Assembly: GCA_029942065.1 (NCBI GenBank)
Contig: JAPYTY010000160.1
Span: 1 to 5,407, forward strand
DNA from: Acidobacteriota bacterium
Lineage (GTDB): Bacteria; Acidobacteriota; UBA6911; RPQK01; JADFOI01
Direction: 5' to 3'
Length of the DNA: 5,407 bases
Position numbers and translations under genes: made by a program. Shown piece by piece: positions 1 to 4,090 of this stretch. The notes beneath the pieces were generated by a model. That model was given only the letters and a program-made list of their open reading frames with translations. It was not told the DNA's origin and did not search any database. The first letter of the stretch is position 1, and each line of letters begins with the position of its first letter.

Positions 1-239
1 TCGTACAGGAGCCGAACTTCGGTGGGCTCGGTGGCGGGCTCTCCTTGCAGGGGCTCCTTCTGGATGAAATTGGCGGCAGGCTCAACCTGACTCCACTGCA
101 ACTCACCCAATTCGCCGTCGATGGTGATCGGGGAGTCGGTGTAGGCGGCCGAGACCTTCTTGTCACTCGCAGCCCGGACCTGGGGGAAGGCCAGAACTCC
201 GATCAGCAGGATGCTAAATGTGGTGTGTACTTTGGTCAT
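1..239 (-). CDS. N-terminus of a DUF5916 / CBM9-like exported protein (3' part outside window)
   Basis: Reading down from the ATG at 239 gives 79 codons open to the window edge. The product starts MTKVHTTFSILLIGVLAFPQ, a short basic stretch plus a hydrophobic core ending near VRA-A, which fits a Sec signal peptide. It is followed by ITIDGELGELQW (about residues 38-49) and then FIQKEPLQGEPATEPTEVRL. The pattern I-x-I-D-G-x-L-x-E-x-x-W, then F-x-Q-x-x-P-x-x-G-x-x-x-x-x-T-E-V, is the recognisable opening of the family 9-like carbohydrate-binding domain at the N-terminus of DUF5916 proteins. Those are usually several hundred residues long, so most of this gene lies outside the window. The molecular role of DUF5916 proteins is not established; a cell-envelope location is inferred. 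No good Shine-Dalgarno site precedes the ATG. The whole upstream gap is filled by a palindromic repeat, so its promoter lies inside that repeat or the gene is read through from the cupredoxin gene. Confidence 0.75.
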   Translation of the reverse strand, partial: MTKVHTTFSILLIGVLAFPQVRAASDKKVSAAYTDSPITIDGELGELQWSQVEPAANFIQKEPLQGEPATEPTEVRLLY

Positions 240-254
240 GAGAACTGTCTATAG

Positions 255-409
255 CCACAAAGACACGAAGAAGCAAAAGAACCACTAAGGCACCAAGACA
301 CAAAGAATGCCTGCCGGAACGGCCCACAGAAGCTTTGGGCCGTTCCGGCAGGAACTTGTCTTCATTGTGCCTTTGTGTCTTGGTGGTAAATCATTTGGTG
401 TCTTTGTGG
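255..409. repeat. Nested palindromic repeat with CACAAAG-type arms
   Basis: Three nested inverted-repeat arms share one centre. The outer arm CCACAAAGACAC (255-266) pairs with 398-409. The middle arm CACCAAGACACAAAG (291-305) pairs perfectly with 371-385. The inner 17-bp arm 310-326 pairs perfectly with 336-352. The arms are built of roughly 8-nt units of the type GACACAAA or CACCAAGA. It fills nearly all of the 200-nt gap between the cupredoxin stop (440) and the DUF5916-like start (239). Repeats of this flavour recur between genes in several environmental phyla, to my recollection. It contains no ORF, so if mobile it would be non-autonomous. Confidence 0.8.
310..352. repeat. Perfect 17-bp stem-loop at the centre of the nested palindrome
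   Basis: CCTGCCGGAACGGCCCA (310-326) and its exact reverse complement (336-352) enclose a 9-nt loop. It is much more GC-rich than the A/C-rich outer arms, so it may be a separate hairpin inserted in, or captured by, the outer element. It lies about 90 nt past the cupredoxin stop on the minus strand. No T-tract follows on either strand, so it is a poor intrinsic terminator, though it could still protect the 3' end of a transcript. Confidence 0.8.
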
Positions 410-439
410 TGAAGGAAACCGTATCTCTGTGTTGAAGGC

Positions 440-1039
440 TCAGCGCCAGGGGAAGTCGCGTCTGACCAGGTCCGTCGGATAAGGGATCCTTTTCTGAGAG
501 ACAATGTCCTCGGACTTCAAGTGCTCCAGAACACTGGCTGCATCGGGATACATGACGGCTCGTCCCTGACGGTTCCCGTAACCGGGAGGCTCCTCACCGG
601 GTCCGCCCGGTGCGCCGACAATGATCCTTCCCACCATTCCCAGGTATTCGTGAGAAGGTGAGTAGTAGTCATAGGTGCCCTCCACATCAAAGGTCCTTCT
701 GAAAGTGGATCCAGAACCCATGGATGCCGAGTCAAAAGGTTCGGCATTCTCGGGGATCCTCAATTCGTGATTGTGAAGAGACGGATGGTAAGAGGTCACG
801 GCACGTCTTCCCACGCCCACCCACTCGACCGTCTGGCCGACTTCAATGTGAAGACCGGCCGGGTTGAAATAGTAAACCCCGCCGTTGTAGCTGAACAGAG
901 CCAGGATTCGGTGAACATCGGACTCGGCGCCCGAATCGGGGGCTTCAATTGGAAGTCCCCCCTGACTGAAAACGTTTACACCTGCCAGGCCAGTCCCGGC
1001 CAGGAGAAAGAACTTGCGGCGGTTGATTGTTGAAGACAT
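440..1039 (-). CDS. Tat-exported cupredoxin-fold protein with Ser at the copper Cys position
   Basis: The product has 199 residues. The N-terminus NRRKFFLLAG (6-15) is a twin-arginine signal (R7-R8, then F-F-L and a short hydrophobic core), so export in folded form across the inner membrane is likely. Residues about 45-142 look like one plastocyanin/azurin-type domain: GLHIEVGQTVEWVGVG (62-77), candidate N-terminal ligands H85, H89 or H91, then GTYDYYSPSHEYLGMVGRII (121-140). In plastocyanins that last segment carries C-x2-H-x4-M. Here H130 and M135 are kept but position 127 is Ser (codon TCA). A classical blue type-1 copper centre is therefore not expected; a non-blue copper site or a structural role is possible. 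The tail (143-199) is Gly/Pro-rich and then charged, and I do not recognise it. The ATG at 1039 is preceded by AAGGGA about 11 nt upstream. The gene stands alone, with gaps of about 250 and 200 nt on either side. Confidence 0.8.
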   Translation of the reverse strand: MSSTINRRKFFLLAGTGLAGVNVFSQGGLPIEAPDSGAESDVHRILALFSYNGGVYYFNPAGLHIEVGQTVEWVGVGRRAVTSYHPSLHNHELRIPENAEPFDSASMGSGSTFRRTFDVEGTYDYYSPSHEYLGMVGRIIVGAPGGPGEEPPGYGNRQGRAVMYPDAASVLEHLKSEDIVSQKRIPYPTDLVRRDFPWR

Positions 1040-1212
1040 GCTGTAACATTCCCTTCGTTAGCCCTACAGTTTAATCGGCGACGTCCCTTTTTTGCCAACA
1101 TAAATCGATCCTGAACTGAAAAAAACCTTCAACGATGAATTCGAGGACATGGAGGCGGTTGGTGGGGGGAGGCCCAGGTCGACCGGAGGACTTTTAATTA
1201 TGAGGCAAAGTA

Positions 1213-1244
1213 ATCCTCACGCTGAACCCCCCGGTTGAGAGGAT
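1213..1244 (-). terminator. Imperfect hairpin downstream of the DUF4412-type gene, weak terminator candidate
   Basis: ATCCTC (1213-1218) pairs with GAGGAT (1239-1244), and AACC (1225-1228) pairs with GGTT (1233-1236) around a 4-nt loop, leaving an unequal internal bulge. It starts about 40 nt past the stop at 1287. There is no clear T-run, so termination is only a possibility. The rest of the 1040-1286 gap shows A- and T-runs around 1087-1125 and a TTGGCA-like box (minus strand, near 1097) upstream of the cupredoxin, but no convincing -10. Confidence 0.2.
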
Positions 1245-1286
1245 ACTCAGGGTGTCTGATAGGAAATTGTGATCCGATTCAAATCC

Positions 1287-2109
1287 TTACCGCCGGCCCT
1301 GGGCAAAGGGGTTCATTTCGCGAAAACCACTCGGCACGGTGAAGAGGTCATCGCTCAGATCCCGCTGGGTGGCTGAATTCAAAAGAGTTTCGTGGGTGGG
1401 TTGTCCATTCTGGAACTGGCGAGTCATCACCGGGAAGCCATCAATCTCATCCAGGATCTGAAAAGGGCTATTGGCCATGGTCGCCAGGAGCCTCTGCTGG
1501 GTAGATTCGACCAGTTTCTTGGTAAAACGGGCCATACTCCGGAAGGTGTTCATCACTTCGCTCAGGGCAGTCAGTCGGCTGACAGGAACCACACAGATTT
1601 CAAGGGATTTCTCCGAACCTCGAAAGACCTCGTACTTGTCACACGAGTAGGTGCCGACCTGTTCACTGCCTGCGGGTTCTACCCGGAAGGTAGGGCCCTG
1701 GGTTCCACTCCCCATTGACATGCCCTCCGGCATTCTGCCTTTCATCATCTGTTCCATCATGGCACGCTGTTCGGGAGGCAGATTGGCCAGTTGTTCCTGC
1801 ATCTGTTCCATGGCCGCGCTGATCTGCGAAGCCAGCTGGGAAAGGGTACTCTCGTCCAGTCGAAAGTAACTTCGGTCCTCGAGGTTGAGGATCAACAGGG
1901 CGTCGTCACGAAAGATCATGGCGGTGGCGCCCGCCACCTTCCTGGTGGGGTTCGATGCGGAGGATTTGGCCCTGGGCGTAGGTTTTGTCGGGAGGGCTCT
2001 CCTGGTTGGAGTGAAGGTCTCTGGAAATCATCTCGACCACCACTCCCCCGAAGGTCTGGAAAAGGAACGTGGATAGGATAACGGCGGCACACAGGGTGTT
2101 CTTTATCAT
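1287..2109 (-). pseudogene. DUF4412-type exported protein, split by a one-base frameshift
   Basis: Two overlapping minus-strand frames together make one protein of about 273 residues. The 5' frame starts at ATG 2109 with MIKNTLCAAVILSTFLFQTF (Sec signal) and runs through VVVEMISRD and KTYAQGQILRIEPHQEGGG until a stop at 1906. The second frame, from about 1937, continues ATAMIFRDDALLILNLEDRS, then LANLPPEQRAMMEQMMKGRM, a Cys pair (SCDKYEVF and LEICVVP), and a stop at 1287. YAQGxxLRIE, then ATAMIFR, then a stretch rich in Q and M with LPPEQRAMMEQMM, matches the DUF4412 layout as I know it. The break lies in the G/C-rich tract at about 1920-1940. Removing one G there rejoins the frames as HQEGGGATAMIFRDD. 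Causes could be a real mutation, a sequence error in a G-run, or less likely a programmed shift. A GATAAT box (2126-2131, minus strand) may be its -10. The function of the family is unknown; a periplasmic or envelope location is inferred from the signal peptide. Confidence 0.7.
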
Positions 2110-2236
2110 GGCTGTGTTTTCTCTAATTATCAGTGTACAGGGGAAAGAAGATGGGAAAAAGGAGAAGCGCGCTTCGCGGGCGGAGAAACTCCTCCCTGAA
2201 GCTCGGAGTGGAGAAACGCGTCGTTTTACCCAGATC

Positions 2237-2418
2237 ATGCATAGATTGTCTACTGCAGGGCCACCCGCCTTCATCTGAGGAACGAAAAATCATCCGCGCT
2301 GACTGTGTTGTGCCTCCTTGGGCTCCTCGGCGTACTGCAAAAGTACGTCTGCGGAACCCTGCGTTGCACGCCTTGTCATCGCGGCGCCTGCGGCCCTTCG
2401 TCACGACAACCTATGCAT
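2237..2418. mobile_element. MITE-like element with 14-bp terminal inverted repeats
   Basis: ATGCATAGATTGTC (2237-2250) is matched at 13 of 14 positions by the reverse complement of GACAACCTATGCAT (2405-2418). Pairing continues inward in blocks: GGGCC (2258-2262) with GGCCC (2391-2395); CCGCG-ct-GAC (2294-2303) with GTC-at-CGCGG (2375-2384); GTGC (2310-2313) with GCAC (2366-2369); GGG (2320-2322) with CCC (2357-2359); and an apical stem CGTACT (2331-2336) with AGTACG (2342-2347) around a 5-nt loop. The whole 182 bp can thus fold into one long imperfect hairpin. The left arm has about 25 extra bases (around 2267-2293). No coding capacity and no clear target-site duplication are seen. A MITE fits best; a structured RNA is an alternative. 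Confidence 0.6.
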
Positions 2419-2431
2419 AATACGGGATAGC

Positions 2432-2738
2432 CTCCGCGTGGAGAATGTTCCGGAGTTAAAACTCGGACTGGTTTCGGATTTTCGGCCCATTGTAACGGCC
2501 GCTCTGTGAGCGGCATCCTGAATCGGCTCACCGAGGAAGGTCCTGGTGGTAGGTGGTCCAGAACCCCGAAGGGGTGATGTGAAATAGCCTGGGGCGTGAG
2601 CCCCAGGACTGAAATTTGTGTAAATGGGGAGCCCTGCAAGGGCGATGTAGGCTTTCCGGAATCGGCGCGCTGAGGCGCCTCCCACACTCCGGATACGTGG
2701 AACGTGAAACCTGGAACGCGCTGGTCGAAGGCCAGCGC
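2432..2738. repeat. Array of nine short GC-rich hairpins (REP-like mosaic)
   Basis: Stem-loops in order: CTCC/GGAG 2432-2443; GAGT/ACTC 2453-2464; GCCGCTC/GAGCGGC 2498-2514; TCGG/CCGA 2523-2534; ACCCC/GGGGT 2563-2575; CCTGGGGC/GCCCCAGG 2588-2607; GCCCT/AGGGC 2631-2643; GGCGC/GCGCC 2664-2679; GCGCTGGTC/GGCCAGCGC 2718-2738 (one G-T pair). Loops are mostly 3-4 nt. On the plus strand the better ones are GAA, GTGA, GCA and GAA, so they share G at the start and A at the end. The spacers are unrelated. The array abuts the stop codon of the pilin-like stub. No gene is seen inside it. Confidence 0.75.
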
Positions 2739-2745
2739 TCTTTAA

Positions 2746-2838
2746 TTATGGGTAGGGAACCACGACCGCTATAATCATGGAAACAGTTGCCACCGAGATC
2801 AGAGCTTCTACGACTGAAATTCCTTTTTCGTTTTTCAT
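2746..2838 (-). CDS. Type IV pilin-like stub: class III signal and N-terminal helix only
   Basis: The product has 30 residues: MKNEKG (1-6), then ISVVEALISVATVSMI and IAVVVPYP. A basic leader ending in Gly6 followed by a hydrophobic stretch with Glu at mature position 5 and Pro at mature position 22 is the classic prepilin peptidase (PilD) substrate pattern of type IV pilins and pseudopilins. Family members usually continue with a further 40-130 residues; here TAA follows mature residue 24. A strong Shine-Dalgarno site (2846-2853), a sigma-54 promoter (2867-2883) and an IHF-like site support a real expressed gene start. The stop sits where the palindrome array begins, and the frame beyond it encodes no pilin-like sequence, so loss of the 3' part by repeat insertion or deletion is the simplest reading. 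A functional micro-pilin cannot be excluded. No other pilus genes are in the window. Confidence 0.65.
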   Translation of the reverse strand: MKNEKGISVVEALISVATVSMIIAVVVPYP

Positions 2839-2845
2839 GGATGTT

Positions 2846-2853
2846 CCCTCCTT
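2846..2853 (-). promoter_or_regulatory. Strong Shine-Dalgarno site of the pilin-like stub
   Basis: AAGGAGGG on the minus strand lies 7 nt upstream of the ATG at 2838. It is the best ribosome-binding site in the window. It shows that this very short frame has an intact translation start. Confidence 0.7.
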
Positions 2854-2866
2854 GCCCAGCGAATTT

Positions 2867-2883
2867 AGCAAAAGCCGTGCCAA
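2867..2883 (-). promoter_or_regulatory. Sigma-54 (RpoN) promoter of the pilin-like stub
   Basis: The minus strand reads TTGGCACGGCTTTTGCT. It matches the RpoN consensus TGGCAC-N5-TTGCW exactly, with the -24 GG and -12 GC dinucleotides at correct spacing. A start of transcription near 2856 would leave a short leader containing the Shine-Dalgarno site. Pilin genes in Pseudomonas, Myxococcus and Geobacter are known to be RpoN-dependent through PilR-type activators, which fits this location. Confidence 0.75.
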
Positions 2884-2911
2884 ACCTGTTTAAAGACTTC
2901 CTAAAAATAAT

Positions 2912-2924
2912 TAAAGAGCTGATA
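2912..2924 (-). promoter_or_regulatory. Possible IHF binding site upstream of the sigma-54 promoter
   Basis: TATCAGCTCTTTA on the minus strand fits the IHF core consensus WATCAR-N4-TTR at every position. It lies about 30 nt upstream of the -24 element in AT-rich DNA, the usual place for IHF-assisted looping between an activator and RpoN. The consensus is degenerate, and I see no clear activator palindrome further upstream. Confidence 0.35.
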
Positions 2925-2995
2925 ATAAAGGCTTTAGCTTGTGATTTGAAGGCGTGGAGACATGTTTGTTGGCGGTAGGTTACTTGACGTAAAAT

Positions 2996-3010
2996 GTCAT
3001 TTTTGATGAC
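2996..3010 (-). terminator. Weak hairpin downstream of the alpha/beta hydrolase
   Basis: On the minus strand GTCAT (3010-3006) and ATGAC (3000-2996) enclose a 5-nt loop CAAAA, followed by ATTTTA. It starts about 37 nt after the hydrolase stop. The stem is short and AT-rich, so it is at best a weak intrinsic terminator. Confidence 0.25.
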
Positions 3011-3047
3011 CGGAACGGTGATGAAGGAAAATAATGGAAGGAAGGGC

Positions 3048-3893
3048 TCAACCAGGTGAAATCACTAGTGATTCGATGACCTGGGTCAGGAAACGGTTAA
3101 AGGTTTCCGGATCCTCCAGCATGGGAAAGTGGCCGACCTCCGGTACCTGGAAGACCTGAAAGGATTGAAACGAGGCGGCCAGGGAACTTACAACCTGAAG
3201 ATTTTCCTGACTGCGCTGGGCCTGAATCATGAAGACCGGTGAACGCAGTTGTTCAAGGGCCTGGACACACTCTTTTTTTCCCCAATGGTAGATGGCCTCC
3301 ATCGCGGCCAGGCCTATGGCTGGAGGTGCCGCTGACATGTCCTCGGCGATCCTTTCAACCAGCTGGGGATCGGAAGTGGGGATAAACAACTGCCGGCTCA
3401 CCCAGTTGCGGGTGGTTTGGACGAAATGGGTAGCAAAAGGCTCGAGGAATTTCGTTCGCTCCACATCGTCGAAGTTGACCCACTTGTCCGGAAAGGTATC
3501 CACGCCGACCATGGCGGAGACACGTGTGGGCATCCGGCAGGCGGCCTCAAGAACCACGGGTCCTCCCATGGAATGGCCTACCAGAACCACCTCATCCAAA
3601 CCCAGGGATTCAACAACGGCCACGACGTCTTGAGCAAACGCCGGCATGCTCCAGTTCGATCGCTGGTCTCCTGAGTGCCCATGTCCTGCAAGGTCGAGAG
3701 TCACCAGGGGTTGTCGGGAGGCAAAGTGCTCGACCTGGAAATTCCAGTAAGTCTGGTCGCATGACCAACCGTGTACGAAGACAAGCGTGGGAGAACCACT
3801 TCCGTGCACCTGGTAGTGGATGGGGACACCATCGGCCGATTCAACCATAGGTTCGGCAGGGTGTGAGGCCATCGACATTTTCTTTTTCCTCAT
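3048..3893 (-). CDS. Alpha/beta hydrolase (serine hydrolase, substrate unknown)
   Basis: The product has 281 residues, a usual size for a single-domain hydrolase, with no signal peptide, so it is probably cytoplasmic. Visible landmarks: LVFVHGW (37-43, oxyanion-hole HG motif), LDLAGHGHSG (66-75), the nucleophile elbow VGHSMGG (105-111) with Ser108, and the catalytic His in VGHFPMLEDP (253-262) at H255, followed by a helix FNRFL. The usual acid after strand 7 (GxxD) is not there; that segment reads IQAQRSQ (223-229). Asp132 in VGVDTF lies 24 residues after the nucleophile, as the strand-6 acid does in haloalkane dehalogenases such as LinB, and is a good candidate. The nucleophile is Ser, so this is esterase- or lactonase-like rather than a dehalogenase. 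The longest frame starts at 3893; the ATG at 3878 has the better ribosome-binding site and may be the real start. The neighbours do not reveal a pathway. Confidence 0.85.
   Translation of the reverse strand: MRKKKMSMASHPAEPMVESADGVPIHYQVHGSGSPTLVFVHGWSCDQTYWNFQVEHFASRQPLVTLDLAGHGHSGDQRSNWSMPAFAQDVVAVVESLGLDEVVLVGHSMGGPVVLEAACRMPTRVSAMVGVDTFPDKWVNFDDVERTKFLEPFATHFVQTTRNWVSRQLFIPTSDPQLVERIAEDMSAAPPAIGLAAMEAIYHWGKKECVQALEQLRSPVFMIQAQRSQENLQVVSSLAASFQSFQVFQVPEVGHFPMLEDPETFNRFLTQVIESLVISPG
3887..3891 (-). promoter_or_regulatory. Ribosome-binding site favouring the internal start at 3878
   Basis: GAGGA on the minus strand lies 8 nt before the ATG at 3878 and overlaps the ATG at 3893. The upstream ATG has only GGA three bases before it. 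Starting at 3878 would shorten the hydrolase by 5 residues (MRKKK). Confidence 0.4.
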
Positions 3894-4090
3894 TGATCCG
3901 GGCCAGTCTATCGAAAGCCTATCCAGAGGGTAAAGACTTTTGGGAGTGCAGTTGGGCCCTCGATGCCCGTCGGCAGGCGTTCAATGCTAAACTAGCTCGA
4001 GCAGCTTCGGCTCAGACTGTCCCTTAACCTGGAAGCCAAAATGTCCCATTCTTGCTGAAGACGTACAGTGTTATAGAATTGAAGAGTTTT
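3894..4090. other. Intergenic region between divergent genes
   Basis: This 197-nt stretch separates the minus-strand hydrolase from the plus-strand repeat protein, so it should hold both promoters. On the plus strand TGTTATAGA (4069-4077) resembles an extended -10, but it is only about 13 nt before the ATG and has no good -35. On the minus strand a TTTACC box upstream of GATAGA is weak. Small hairpins (for example TGCC/GGCA at 3964-3975) are not compelling. No small gene is seen. Confidence 0.4.

Larger units (their letters stand above)
2110..2745. other. Gene-free, repeat-rich intergenic region
   Basis: No reading frame here has a convincing product. The frames present on both strands are low-complexity, Arg/Pro/Ser-rich shadows of palindromes. 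The stretch holds a 12-nt perfect palindrome GAAGCGCGCTTC (2164-2175), a small GGAG-AAA-CTCC hairpin (2182-2192), a 182-bp inverted-repeat element (2237-2418) and an array of nine hairpins (2432-2738). It separates the pilin-like stub from the DUF4412-type gene and seems to have grown by accretion of short repeat modules. Confidence 0.7.
2737..2919. repeat. 13-bp inverted repeat flanking the pilin-like stub and its promoter
   Basis: GCTCTTTAATTAT (2737-2749) is the exact reverse complement of ATAATTAAAGAGC (2907-2919). The left copy contains the stub's TAA stop and overlaps the last hairpin of the array. The right copy overlaps the IHF-like site. It could mark an old rearrangement boundary, or be chance between AT-rich stretches. 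Confidence 0.6.

Noticed and set aside
310..352. Intrinsic terminator for the cupredoxin gene
   Set aside because: The stem is strong but no T-run follows on the minus strand.
255..409. CRISPR array suggested by recurring CACAAAG units
   Set aside because: The units are about 8 nt, arranged as inverted rather than direct repeats, with no uniform spacers.
517..747. 76-codon minus-strand frame inside the cupredoxin gene
   Set aside because: It overlaps the cupredoxin frame, is Trp/Pro/Thr-rich, and has no recognisable motif.
1392..2081. Plus-strand frames opposite the DUF4412-type gene
   Set aside because: They are shadows of the minus-strand gene, whose product has a signal peptide and family motifs; the antisense products have neither.
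2123..2687. Several overlapping frames of about 60-100 codons on both strands in the repeat region
   Set aside because: They translate palindromes (Arg/Pro/Ser-rich, no domain, no Shine-Dalgarno site). Open frames on both strands at once are a product of GC-rich inverted repeats.
2787..2978. Plus-strand 63-codon frame across the pilin promoter
   Set aside because: It is antisense to the pilin stub and its promoter, lacks a ribosome-binding site, and its Leu/Lys/Phe-rich product reflects AT-rich DNA.
2970..2990. Second sigma-54-like box (TTGGCGG...) on the plus strand
   Set aside because: The -12 GC is missing at the required spacing and no plus-strand gene follows.
3292..3850. Plus-strand frames opposite the alpha/beta hydrolase
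   Set aside because: Antisense shadows with no motif or ribosome-binding site.
4069..4077. Extended -10-like TGTTATAGA before the repeat protein gene
   Set aside because: It is too close to the ATG (leader under 10 nt) and would exclude the GAAGAG ribosome site; no matching -35.
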